This document shows, piece after piece, positions 35,160-59,552 of a DNA stretch of 64,000 nt. The translations under genes and the position numbers were made by a program. The notes beneath the pieces are model-generated. The model saw only the letters and a list, made by a program, of their open reading frames with translations. It was not told where the DNA came from and made no database searches. The stretch comes from Epinephelus fuscoguttatus (Eukaryota > Chordata > Actinopteri > Perciformes > Serranidae), in the NCBI RefSeq assembly GCF_011397635.1, contig NC_064762.1, forward strand, positions 20,113,479-20,177,478, read 5' to 3'. The stretch's first letter is position 1; each line of letters begins with the position of its first letter.

Positions 35160-37850
35160 AAAATGGTGGACCAAGTGACCAACACAGTTATCTGCAAGTA
35201 CACGGCTAAACAACAATAACGTGCAAAAAGTAGTGTAAAATATGAAAACATAGAATGACATTATTAAGTAGTTACGTGTAACACGAAGTAAATATTGAGT
35301 GTAATAAGCTAGATTGTTTTTGAAGTGCATTCATTAGTTGCATTTTACATTTGGAGTAGACTCTTTCAGATTTAATAACAAAGACAGAAATAATCACAAG
35401 TTAAGGTGCTGCTTGCCGCCATGATGTATTGTTGACGTGTGAGTCGGAACAGTGAAACCGCCCGTTACAGTGTGAAGAGGCGTACTGTACGTGTTGCAAA
35501 AGTCTGATCGATATCAGCAGAAGCTGGAAACATATCAGTGTTTATCCTCCAGATATGATCTTAGATGGTGAACGTGCATAGGCGAACAAGAAAGGATTTC
35601 TTTGTGCATGTAAAAGAGGCTATTGCTTTATTCACAGAGCATATCAGCTCATCTCGGTACACTAAACTGGTTTATCCAATCTTATGATGTCAGTATTGTA
35701 ATGCTGCTACTCATCTCTATTGTTTTCTGCTTTTCGCACTGCATGGCTAGAGCTGCTCAGAGTGAGGCCGTAGAGATTTATGAATAAGTTAACCTCGTGT
35801 TAACCCTGCGCAGTGAAACACAACAGGTGGTCATCCTCCTTTGTCCGCCGCAGCAGAGACAGGTGCTTCCGACCATGGTGGACAGATCACTGTTGACTCT
35901 GGACAATGGAGGAAAAACAGAGGAACAAGAAGGTCTAATTCATGCATGGCCACTTCCTGCCCAGCCCACCTCTATGTCAAACACACACATGCATAAACCC
36001 ACCCACTCACTCTATGAGTATAAAAAGTCCATATTTCAATGCAAACACAAACACACTCATACAAACTGTCGGTGTTTTTCTTTCCCCGGTTTGTTCGGGG
36101 GAAACAGAGGCGTCAGAGGACAATAGTTCTGTGACCCATATCTGAGGCTGACATAGGCAAACAGGAAGAGATCCCCGTTGCATAGAGGGGTATTCCTGAC
36201 TCCAGGTTAAGGAAGGGAAGAAGAATGGTGCCGGGGGTGGGGGAGGGGAAGCAGAGACCATCCTTTGACCTCAAACATCCACCTACAAGTTTTCCAATAG
36301 CTATCAGAAGTTTATCAGAGGAGGCCAAAAGACCAACTATGCTTCCTTTGCAGAGAAAAACAAAACACAGGTGTCTTGTTTTTCTTCCGCCTACATGCAG
36401 CTCCTCTCTTTATTCACTTTCACTATGCCTTCAGCCATGAGATGATAGTTAAAACCCTTCTTGTCTGCGTCTGAAATCTCTTTCAGCGGTGACAGCTCTG
36501 ATGCTTTGAGCCAAGTCTGAAAGTAACAACTCTTTGGAATCTCCTGAAGACATCTGACCGTATGATCAGCAGTGGTATCCAAACAATGCGTTTCCTTTCT
36601 CGACCGTGTAATTAAACCTGTCTCAAGGCTCTTATCTGCATAGCTGTAGAGTGACTTTGTCACAATGTGGCGTCACAGAGGATTGACAGCACAGTCAACA
36701 ACATGGCCTCTCTGCCTAACTGTTCAATAATATAGACGTCAACTGAGAACACACACGTTTGCATTTATCACAAAATAAACCAAACAAAACCAAAGATTCC
36801 TGACTTCCTTTTTTGATAAAACATACAATTAATCACACGCTTAAGTGAATCCACTCATTTCCTCAAGTTACGTGCCAGGTCAATGTGCCTTATCTCGTGC
36901 TATCATTCATTGCGCAAGAGTAGGTGCCGGTGATAATGACGGTCAGATCAGCTTTGATTGATTAAGTAAGGAGAGGAAGGAAGGGAAGGGAGGGGAGGAT
37001 GATGAGCAGAAAGAAAGAGGAGTGAAGGGCTGACCTCTCCTCCTCCTCTGTCATGTAGATAAGAGTGATGATGGAGACTCTCAGTGGACTCAGATAACCT
37101 TTAGCTGAAGATGCAGCATCACTATTTACTACTTCACTGTTTTCTTTGCATGACTCGATTACTGGGGAAAATATGGGCCTTAGTCATACCGAAAGTGCTT
37201 TATTTAGTAGATTCGTCATTGATTTCTTTCCATTTCTATAAGTAGAATATTGCGTACATTAAAACTTGAGTGTTCACAGTGAAGTTTCACAACAACAACA
37301 GTGAGGTGGGATGCAGCTGAGCTTTGGACTGTATCTTGAAGGTTATTTTCTGATCTGAAAGTGTCATTCTAAACTTTAGTTACTTAAACCAGTGCTATTT
37401 AAAATCAGATAATTAATGAATTTATTAGATATCGTCTCCAAAGTATTGGCTAAGAATGTCTCCGGAACAAATTATTACAGGTCATCCATCGTCTGTTTGA
37501 GGGCTGGTATTTGATCATGTTGGCTCATGCTTAAAATGCACAAGACTGAATCTCTGAACCTTCCTTTCAAATTCAAACATGTATGTAAGCTTTTCCTAAA
37601 TTAACCTTAAAAATGAGGCCACTAGGATTAATGGAAATACTATCAAAATCGTAATATGGCAAAGTGCAATATCCATATTTCAAAAGCAAGGTATTGTGGT
37701 GTTAGGCCAAGATGCCCCGGCCTAAAAATTGTATTCCAGAAGTAAGGGAACATACTTGTTTGGTTCAGACCCCAGCAAAAATTACGTCATTATCAGATTT
37801 ATGTATTTTTCATTAAAAATCAAATGCAAAATTACCATTTCCACTAAATT
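35160..37850. other. Intergenic DNA with no recognised gene
   Basis: Mixed AT-rich sequence; a purine-rich GGAAGG/GGGAGG run at about 36966-37020. ORFs at 35797-36440 overlap on both strands and resemble nothing known. Nothing else supportable. Confidence 0.5.
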
Positions 37851-37854
37851 TAGA

Positions 37855-38100
37855 GGGGGCTGTAGCTCAGTCAATAGGGACCTGAGGTGAAAACCAGAAG
37901 GTCACTGGCTTAAGTCCCCATTGAGGCCAAATATGGGCGTGGTCTGGTAGCTGGAGAGGTGCAGGTTCACCACCTGGGCACTGCTGAGGTGTCATTGAGC
38001 AAGTCACAGAACCCCCAACCACTCAAGGCACCCGTCCATGGGCTTCCCCCCCATCTGGCATCTTTTCGGGCCTGTGTGTACATCCTTCTGAGACCCGAAC
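37855..38100 (+). mobile_element. tRNA-derived SINE
   Basis: Head GGGGGCTGTAGCTCAGTCAA has an A-box (TAGCTCAGTNNATAGG) and, 40-odd nt on, a degenerate B-box (GGCTTAAGTCC). The body contains AGGTGTCATTGAGCAAGTC and AACCCCCAACC, frequent in fish SINEs. The 3' end is approximate. The head does not fold into a proper tRNA, so it is not a tRNA gene. Confidence 0.65.
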
Positions 38101-38494
38101 TCTTATTTGGTTCGCATTTTTAATTTCTCCTAGCTATCTGGGATTAATCGGACCTGTTAAGTATAAAAAACTTATCATTGTCAACAATAGTCCCTACATC
38201 CTCAAACGTGACGATAACAAAGTCTCAGTGTCCTCAGACGAGCTGATGATAAAATGTCCTCAATCTAGTACTAACTAATTAACAGTGTCTAACCCTGTTA
38301 CCGTTGTTAAAATTGGTCAAATCTGTTGCTGTATCAAACTGCAAATGTAATAATCATCATCAGTCATAAACAAGTTTCAACCATTAAATGTGATCAGGTT
38401 TTGAGCCTTGTCCACGTTTGTGTCGGCTGCAGACTAACTTTGCAGAGATGGCTGCCATCTTGTTTCTACATGGATTGGTGTATTGTGCTCTTAC

Positions 38495-38510
38495 TGCCAC
38501 TAGATGGCAC
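38495..38510 (+). promoter_or_regulatory. CTCF-like site
   Basis: TGCCACTAGATGGCAC fits the vertebrate CTCF core CCASYAGRKGGCR. About 1.2 kb upstream of prep. Confidence 0.45.
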
Positions 38511-38546
38511 AAAAAAAGTGTCCACGAACAAGGACAACAGGCCTAA

Positions 38547-39039
38547 TGCTGCGTTCCAGGCAAGTTTCTGAGCCTGTAAGTCACCACTTCAAGTCACGAC
38601 TCATGACTTCATAGCGTTCCAGGCAATTCACGCCAAACCAACAAGTCGGACCATGCGGGGTTTATGTTTGTTTACAATTACTTCTATCGCCAAAGGTGCC
38701 TGTTCCTTGCTCATTTGAGCAAAAGGTATTTCTTGTCAGCGAGTACATAATCATTTGTGTATCATTTTGATGACAACGTGCAAATTTACTTTACATTTCC
38801 CTAAAGTTATTTTTTGTCTATTTCTATTTCTCATCGTGTATCACCGGCATCAGCACTGCATCCATGGGTGCTGCTATTGTTGTTTAGAGGGCTGTGTGAT
38901 GTCAGAGAACGTAACTGGGAGTACATCGATGTGGTACGAGTTCGCGGGTGGTAAGTTACAGGTTTGACTGCCATTCCAGCGCACTTTCATGTGTAGAAGG
39001 TTGTAAAAACACGGGTTACGGGTTGCCTGGAATGCGCCA
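38547..39039 (+). mobile_element. PIF/Harbinger-like non-autonomous TIR element
   Basis: Left end TGCTGCGTTCCAGGCAA and right end (reverse complement) TGGCGCATTCCAGGCAA, flanked on both sides by TAA (38544-38546, 39040-39042). 493 bp, no transposase. Lies about 0.7 kb upstream of prep. Confidence 0.7.
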
Positions 39040-39504
39040 TAAGTTAAGTAGAATGTAGTTTTAGGTCCGGTAAACTCAAAATGTAATATCCTCATATGAG
39101 GACGTAGGGTCTCAGGAGGATATGACAACAGAGTGAAAAAAAGGAATTTCCTCTGAGGGATTAATGAAATATATCTTCTTCCTCTAAAATCACGACTAAT
39201 ATTCCAGTCGCAACATCTGTCAAAGTTATTACAATAGAATTTTTAGCCCTACTTTGATATTTGCTGCAGTTTTACGAAAGTGCATTTGCATAGCTCTGCC
39301 TCCAGTTTTGCTTGAGAGAACTGAAGCACCATACAGGTATCATGCACACAAGATGACGTAAACTTGTTACAACAAGCCTGCATGTATGTTAACAAGAGAA
39401 TGGTAAATTAGTTTAATATTGTTAACAGTGCACCACTTAGTTTAAAAGCTCACTATCCAGTGCTCATTGCCTGTCATTATTCAGACAACCTGTTCTCATG
39501 TCTT

Positions 39505-39520
39505 GCCAATAGAGGGCGCT
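39505..39520 (+). promoter_or_regulatory. CTCF-like site near prep start
   Basis: GCCAATAGAGGGCGCT resembles the CTCF core with one deviation (A for C/G in CCASYAG). About 210 bp upstream of the prep ATG. Confidence 0.3.
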
Positions 39521-39727
39521 CTTACATCTGGGCTGCTCCCCCCAGTAGCCACCGGTGTTGTCTTTAAAGTGCTCGTTGGCTGTGTGTAAGCAGGGCATTT
39601 TCTCTGCTAAAAGCTTCGGCGCCTTAAGTTGATGTTTTACAGGATCCACAGGGTCATTTCAAAACCACTATTTCAGTCTGTGAGGCAGCTTGTTTTCTTT
39701 CGCAGTTCCCGAAAACTGACCTCCAGA

Positions 39728-52441
<12,714 letters not shown>

Positions 52442-53090
52442 CCTGGGCCTCCTGCTAAAGTGTGTGGGGTTTGTTTTGTTTTCTTACGTTAACTCAAATC
52501 ATCTTTGGAATACTGTTCATACCAGCTGTTTACACTTTCTTTATAAGACACCGACACAGTACTGGATCTTTTAACTCACTATTACCCAGCCACCATTACT
52601 ACATCTTTTGTTACTGTCTTTCTTTGTGATTATCTTCCCCTCCCTCCCCCTCTCAGCGTGAGCCTGATACAGACTCATCTGCCCCAGCTGCACCTGCACA
52701 CAACTATAAGCCAACACACAGCACTCACAGCTAGCATACCCTCTCCTGTCGGCCATGTAATGAAACAAAGAATGACTACATTATCAGTGTGTGTGTGTAA
52801 AAGGAGGGGGTACCTTCACGGTTCCAATAATCAGCCAATCAGCAGTCACAGTCATGAGGTCAGAGTGGCAAAAGTTTATTTGGAGATTGGTTTCTGCGTC
52901 CTCCGGGGGCTTCAACACGATGCTTATTATTTATTTAACGTTTGTGCACAGAATGGAGGCTGTGGGATGTTGAATGACTCCAGCATGTACAAGTATAGTG
53001 CAAATGATGACCGTGCAAGTCGACAGTATTGCTGTGGATGAGAAACTTGCAAAAAACTGCATTATGTGTATGCATGAAAGAGTGTGTGTG

Positions 53091-53142
<52 letters not shown>

Positions 53143-53270
53143 AAATGTCAGTCCCCGCATTTCTTTCAGACTGATAATGATTTCTACCTCTTGACATGTG
53201 CTGATTGTTTGCCTTTTACAGGGAACAAAACACAATGCCACAACTACAATAAACAACTTTTTAAACTGAT
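52442..53270 (+). other. prep 3' UTR with candidate poly(A) signal
   Basis: After the TAA stop the first clear AATAAA on the plus strand is at 53248-53253, implying an 0.8-kb 3' UTR that would contain the (TG)24 tract at 53094-53141. The ORFs across this region are not genes. Confidence 0.5.
53094..53141 (+). repeat. (TG)24 microsatellite
   Basis: Uninterrupted TG run, probably inside the prep 3' UTR. Long enough to expect length variation. Confidence 0.95.
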
Positions 53271-53301
53271 TCATTATGCCCGTTTATTCTGTCACGATGT
53301 T

Positions 53302-55234
53302 AAAGGGACAGTTCACTCTAAAATTAAAAATACATATTCTTCCTCTTACCTGTGGTGCTGTTTATCAGTCTAGATTGTTTTGGTGTGAGTTGCAGAGTGT
53401 TGGAAATATCGATCATAGAGATGTCTGCCTTCTCTCTAATATAATGGAAGTAGATGGCACTCGGCTTGTGGTACTCAAAACTTAAAAAAAAACATTTTCA
53501 CAATTATGTCTCTTTTCAAAAATCATGACTCTGTAACTCAAGATAATCCATAGTCCTTGTTTTGAGCAGTTTCATAAAGGTACAACAACTCTGATTCCAA
53601 AAAAGTGGGGACACAGTGTGAATGAATGCAATTATTTGCTAATCCTTTTCCACATATCTTCAATTAAATACAGTGCAAAGACAAGATGGTTAATGTTTGA
53701 ACTAATAAGGTTAGGTTTTTTTATGAATATACACTTATTCTGAATCTGATGCCTGCAGCACATTCCAAAAACTCAGGACAGGGGCGTGTTTACCACTGTG
53801 TGACATCATCTTTTACCATCTCTCAGTAAGCAACCTGACACCACTGATGGTTGAAGTTTTGAAAGTTAAATTCTTCCCCATCTTTGCTTGAGATACGACT
53901 TCAGCTGCTCAACAATCCGGTGTCTCTGTTGCTGTGTTTTGAGCTTCAAAATACACCACACATTTTAAATGGGAGTCAGGTCAGGACTTCAGGCAGGCCA
54001 GTCGAATACCTCCACCCTTATACTACGAGGCCAAGCTATTGTAACACATTGGAGGATGTATCTTGGCATTGTCTTGTTGGAATAAACATGGATGTCCCTG
54101 AACAAGATTTTGTCTGGATGGCAGCATATGTTGCTCTAAAACCTGTATGTACCTTTGAGCATTTAAGGTGCCATTCAGACAATCAAAGATGTTTGAGTTA
54201 CCCATGATGCCCATGGGCACTAATACAGTCCCATACCATCACAGATGCTCACCATGAACTGTGAGCTGGTAAAAATCTGGATGGTCCTTTTCCTCTTTAG
54301 CCCAGAGAACACAATGTCCATGATTTAAAAAAAAAAAATTAAAATCTGAACTCTTAAGACCACAGCACACCTCTCCACAGACGAGCTGGGGCTCAGGGAA
54401 ATCGGCAATATTTCTGGATGTTGTTGATTATATGGCTTTCACTTTGCACGAGTCTTAACCTGCTTTTGTAGATGCAGCGACACACTATGTTTACCGACAA
54501 TGGTTTTCTAAAGTGTTCTAGAGCCTATGTAGTAATATCCCTTGTAGAATCAAATTGGTTTTTAATGCAGTGTCACCTGAGGGGTCAAAGGTCATTGCAA
54601 TGCAATAAGGGCAGAGATTTCACCGGATTCTCATTATTATTTTGATGATTTATAGATTGTAGATGGTGGAATTCCTAAATTTCTTGCAATCATGTATCGA
54701 GAAACTTTGTTCTAAAACTGTTGGGGTAACATTTTTCCACAAAGTGGTGAACCTTGCCCCATCGTTGCTTGTGAACAACTGAGCCTTTCGAAAATGCCTG
54801 TTATACCCAATCATGATACTGTCGCCTGTTACCAGTTAACCTTTTTACCTATGAAATGTTCCAAACAGTTGTTTTTCGAGCATTCAGCAACTTTCCCCAT
54901 CTAATGTTGCCCCTGTCCAGACTTTTTTGGAACATGTTGCGGGCATCAAATTCAGAATGAGCGGTATTTACAGAACACAATGTTTATTAGTTTGAACATT
55001 AAACATCTTGTCGCTGTTCTGTGTTCAATCAAGTTTAGGTTGATAAGGATTTGAATCTGGGTTGTATGTTTTTTTTTTTCTACCAAACTACACATGCCAA
55101 CAAGAAAGCAGACAACTCTACAGCTAATATCTCCAACACTCTGCAACTCACACCAAACAGTGTAGACTGATAAATAGCACTACAGGCAAGATGACAAATG
55201 TGTATTTTGATTTTGGGGTGGACAGTCCCTTTGT
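53302..55234 (+). mobile_element. Long-TIR element containing a Tc1-like relic
   Basis: Left arm from AAGGGACAGTTCACTCTAAA through GTGTGAGTTGCAGAGTGTTGG to about 53430; right arm from about 55075 to 55234 is its reverse complement (GTCTGCNTT, CCAACACTCTGCAACTCACAC). Arms are roughly 130-160 bp. The centre (53585-54960) is a separate Tc1/mariner-like relic. Confidence 0.65.
53585..54960 (-). pseudogene. Decayed Tc1/mariner-like transposase region
   Basis: On the minus strand 54023-54220 encodes LNAQRYIQVLEQHMLPSRQ followed by FQQDNAKIH, which resembles the second-aspartate region of Tc1-like DDE transposases. The rest (e.g. TTCCAAAAAAGT at both sides, inverted CAGGACAGGGGC / GTCTGGACAGGGGC text at about 53775 and 54910) belongs to a fish transposon family. 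Stops break the frame, so it is inactive. Left limit approximate. Confidence 0.6.
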
Positions 55235-55789
55235 GGAGAAAGAGAGACTATGATAACAGACATAGTTAAGTTGGCTGTTTTACTGCTGTCACACACACAG
55301 TGGTGTAGTGGAGGGTATACTCAGGTATACCCACTTCTTTTTCTATCCAGTTACAATATACCCACCTATCAGCTAAAAAGCCATTGTAATATATAGGAGA
55401 GTATGCCCACTTCCTCATCAGTAACCGACCTATCTACCTAGTAGTACACCCACCTCATCAACTACCATTACACCACTGGTCACACACCATAAGGAACTGA
55501 CCTGCATATATGACCAAACAAAACAGTAGATGTGACTGTGCAACAACAGATGATATTAATAACTGATAAATTAATACTCACATTTATCTCATGATTATCT
55601 TCGACCACAGAACAAAATGCTGCTCGAGCTCTAAAAAAACAGACACTTAAAAACTGGACATATTCAATCAATTTTATGACATATTTTTCGATTTAATTTG
55701 ATATATCCAAAACATCTTAATGTCCCTGTTTACAGACAAGAATGTGAACTTAAAGGCAAAGGCACCTGAAGCTGTAGGTGTCAGGTCTT

Positions 55790-55803
55790 CCACCAGGGGG
55801 CAG
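55790..55803 (+). promoter_or_regulatory. Strong CTCF-like site
   Basis: CCACCAGGGGGCAG is an essentially perfect match to the vertebrate CTCF core motif, 3.3 kb after the prep stop. Confidence 0.55.
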
Positions 55804-57489
55804 TCACTCTGAAAATGGCCAACACGTGCAGCAGGAGCAGAAAATGAGGGTGGTCTGACAGAGGGCCCCATGTGGATTACTCAACATACATGTTTCATGT
55901 TCAAGAACTTCTCTGATGTCCCACTTTCATGTGAACGCAGGGAATTTTACAGAGCCGTAACTTTTGAAAGACTCCACAAATCACATGTTCTTAACATGAC
56001 TTTCACACTCCTTTCAGGGTGGAAATTAAATTTATAAAAACATAGAAGTAAAAGACTTCAGACAAACTTTCTTCATAAATGTTATATATACTTATTTTTC
56101 ATTTTTAGAATCAACAACTTCCTGTTTGATTTACAGCATAACTGAAGCATTAAAATGAAGTTAAAGGTTGCAAGTGTACAAGATTTACAAAACAAAAAGT
56201 AATTAAAAAACAAATTGTTTTAACTTATTAATTCACTGTACTCAGCAGTTACATTTTCACTCTACTTTTTTAAGACATTTTCTCAATATACAACATTTTA
56301 TTTACCTAATGTGAGCCAGAGAAGACTGTTAGGCCTTGACAGCTGTGGACAAACTCAAACATGAACTTTGAAAAGATAATTTAGGGAAATAAAACTGTCC
56401 TATCTTTAACAGCAACAAAATCTTTTTAGTATTTATGTGCCAAAGCATCAAAAACTCTGAGTAAAAGATCCTTTGATTTTTACTATAACACACAAAGACT
56501 TTGCTTCTTTTATCTGAATATAAACTTTGACATTATGTGGAATAAATGCACAATTTTCACACACAATTCAGTTTCATACACAAAACGTGTAGCCTAACCT
56601 ATAATCAAAACAGTCCAAGAAAAGTTGAACACACAAAAATCTTTCATCTTTATTTTTAGGGAAATTTAAATCAGGTTACAGAAAATTAGGGAGCTTGAAA
56701 TGTGTGTTACATTATGACAATTTTTCCCCAATCATCTGGATGAAAGTGGAAAAACAAACTAAAATGTTAAGTTTAATAAAAGTTTTCAGCATTCAGATTT
56801 TTCAGCTCAACAAAATTAAACTCAATCTATTAGCAAAAGTTCCCAGTAAACCAAACTTTCCAACTGAATATAGTGTGAAGATTAATCTGTTCATGCACAC
56901 ATCAATCTAAATGTCTCCCCCATACACATTACATCACTTGCAATTTTTGTAACTTCTTTTAAACCTACTTTTAAGTTCTAAAACTAAATTATTTTCTTAA
57001 AGTTTTCAACTGCACATGGACATTAATCCACTTGTTCCCCAACTTTAATGTTTTGGACTCCCTGAACAACTTTCAGAGTAATTTAATAGAGACAAATATA
57101 AAGGGACTAAATCATATTTATGGAAAATAAATACTGTATATACATTTTAAAAAGGTAATTTTTAAGTAAACTAAATACACTTTCATCTTGTCACATCATA
57201 GACCATAAGTGAACATTTCCAAGCTTTTGGAAAACAGAGTATCCATGCCTACATTTAAAAATAATTTTCCATCCAACAAGCACCATAGAGGCTGGAAATC
57301 ATTCTACACAGAAACATAATGAGACACATTTCATACACAGAACATGAATACTGAGAGGTTAAATCACTCCCCTGACTAGTAAGAATAAGTAGTATCATCA
57401 GCAAAATCCCAACAACCAAACATAAGTAGCTAATTAATGTATATAATGTGTGCATGTGCGTGCGTGTACGTGCACGAGAGCGCTCTGAA

Positions 57490-57504
57490 CCACTAGAGGG
57501 CGCT
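57490..57504 (+). promoter_or_regulatory. CTCF-like site
   Basis: CCACTAGAGGGCGCT fits the CTCF core closely, on the same strand as the 55790 site. Confidence 0.5.
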
Positions 57505-57839
57505 TAGCAGTCCTGTGAAACCCTGCAGGCCTCCATCCCTCACAGAAACACCACAGATAATCTGCTGACTTTTAAAAGCAAACCTGACTTCAACATTCTC
57601 TGACACAAAATGGTGGCGTATAAGAGTCCAAGCCAGCTGGGTTCCCACTATTATGAACGTTTAATATTATTAAACATCATAAATCTTCAACACTTTAAGC
57701 TGTGACATATTTAAAAAGGGCTCCCGTCATGTTCTTGTCAACTTCTGTCCTCATAAAGTCTCGTCAAACTGCTGCAGCGGGTCCTAATTCCTGATTGGCT
57801 GACACATTTGAAGACGTTCTGAAACACCCAATGAGCACA

Positions 57840-58130
57840 CACCTGTGGCCACGCTGAAATATTAATGCGCCGACCGGAAATCGCCGTTTCGCCACCGCTG
57901 CGGAACTATATCACCCGGCGGAGGAGCACTAATTAACATATTTTTCATACGTGTAAATGTAACACGTTGTAATTTTAATTTTCTGTAGCTGAAATATGCA
58001 CTCTAGGGGTATGAGAAGAGCAAATACTCAACTGGAACAAACTTTTATTCATTTAATTATATATGTTTAATCGAGTTTGTGTATGTTTCTCTTAAACAAG
58101 CAGCATCGGAGGTGAGCAGGCTCTTTACTT
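57840..58130. promoter_or_regulatory. Possible CpG/ETS promoter-like patch
   Basis: A short CG-rich patch in AT-rich DNA with ACCGGAAAT (57874) and ACTTCCGCTT (58127), both ETS-family cores, and a donor-like CGGAGGTGAGC at about 58107. No ORF attaches to it, so it could be a non-coding first exon or an enhancer. Confidence 0.25.
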
Positions 58131-59288
58131 CCGCTTAATGAAAAATACAGCTTTATTTAAATTTTACAAGACAAAGAAAGGACAAAGAAGTTTGGGAGTT
58201 TTGGCTGAAGTGATGAAAAGAAACCTTTGAATAGTTCACAGTGGATTTTTTCCCCAGTGTAGCATGTAAATATTTTTTATGAGGCCTGAAGGGTATTTAA
58301 TTTATTAAATACACCTTTTCCTCCCCTAACTTTAGGACCCTGTTTGTTACATGTTGTTACATGACTCATATGTCTATGAGAGGTGCTTATTTGTAAAGTA
58401 AAAAAATGGCATTCAAGGCATCTACAAGTGGAATCTGCCTGTCTGTGTCAGATATCATGGGGGTCTCATGGGAACTATTTCTTCTCAGTGTGGGATGCAC
58501 AATCGTGCAGGTGTTTGCCTGTAACGAGCCGATGGATGGCGCTATTCATTTCCCTCTTTCTCTTAACCCTTTGGTGATATCGGCTCCCAATCACTGGTCT
58601 GGGAACAGTTTCCTCGCACCGCTCAGTGAGGACACAAGGCTGAGTGAGTGAAGAGCAGATGTCAGATCAGTGGGGAGGCTTTGGGGGTTGTTAATTTATA
58701 ATATTACATTCAGGTAGAAGAGCTTCTGTGTGGCTGTTTGATGAGGGATCAGGTGGAATAACTTACTGGCGTGCTTTCAAGGAGATTATGAGGTTTTTAA
58801 AAATGATTTAGAGTAGTTGAATGGTGCTTGTAAACAAGCTGGGTGGGGGATGTGAAGTATGGATCTTTATCAACAAGAGAGAAAGAGGTGGGGGAAGGCT
58901 GGGAGCGTGATGGGGGAGGCCAAAGAATGCCACATGGTTTGAAGAGCCATTATAAAGCTGTAAGGCATGCAGGAGATTGGGTTGAAATGTGCCATTGACC
59001 TGCCTTTAGTTGGGCTGTTGGAGGAATTAAAATCAACTCAAGGAAGTCTTTTTTTTATATATATAGAAGCAGACATGTTCAGGAGCAGTAGATAGACAGT
59101 GGCTTTTGTGGGGAAAAAACTAGGCACTGACACTGAACAATGCGCCTCATCCATGGATCATTTTGGGGCATGATTCTCCAGATGTGTGCCACAGGCTCCC
59201 CAGCAAACTGTCGGTGACACATTTAAAACAAATCTGCCCGCCCTCCCCTGCTCTCCTCGCGCCGCTGCAGCTTGTGTTACAGTGTCAC
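58131..59288. other. Upstream region of the unidentified plus-strand gene
   Basis: Mixed sequence, no repeat named. The overlapping ORFs at 58383-58651 match no family I know and have no supporting features. A T-run/TATA simple stretch is at about 59048-59066. Confidence 0.5.
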
Positions 59289-59295
59289 TATAAAA
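59289..59295 (+). promoter_or_regulatory. TATA box candidate
   Basis: TATAAAA preceded by a GC-rich stretch (CGCGCCGCTGCAGC at about 59259) and followed about 240 bp later by a good start codon and splice donor. A transcription start near 59320 is the natural reading. Confidence 0.5.
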
Positions 59296-59530
59296 TATTC
59301 ATCCATGGAAAATCTCTTTGATTCCAGCCGGTCACTTGGCTTCACGCGCCAGGTTAAAGTCAGCCTAAACATGTAACTCAAACTAGAGCGTCGGCAGACT
59401 CCATCCATCCAGCAGGCTCAACCTCCGCTTCTGCTCCCACATTTGCTCTGTCAGAGGGACACCGGGTGAACCGTCTGCTCTGCCTGTGCCATCCTGACTC
59501 ATCCACGGAGGTTTGGGAAGAAAAAGGAGG

Positions 59531-59552
59531 ATGTCCGCACCCTCTCCAACAG
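59531..59552 (+). CDS. Candidate first coding exon, gene unidentified (partial)
   Basis: ATG at 59531 in a good context (GGAGGATGT, G at -3) opens MSAPSPT plus the first base of a split codon, followed by the donor GTGAGT at 59553. With the TATA box 240 bp upstream this looks like the first exon of a plus-strand gene whose remainder lies beyond the window. Seven residues are too few to identify it. In human, the genes on this side of PREP are POPDC3, BVES and LIN28B, but none of their N-termini as I know them match, so no symbol is given. Confidence 0.45.

Larger units (their letters stand above)
55235..57750. other. AT-rich intergenic DNA 3' of prep
   Basis: Very AT-rich, particularly 56020-57250. 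No repeat family or gene recognised except two CTCF-like sites (55790, 57490). A short repetition of TATACCCACNT units is seen at about 55315-55450. Confidence 0.5.

Noticed and set aside
37855..37930. Possible tRNA gene on the plus strand
   Set aside because: It has A- and B-box-like text but no proper cloverleaf, and it continues into a SINE body.
58383..58651. Overlapping ORFs before the unidentified gene
   Set aside because: No known domain and no splice or promoter context tying them to a gene.
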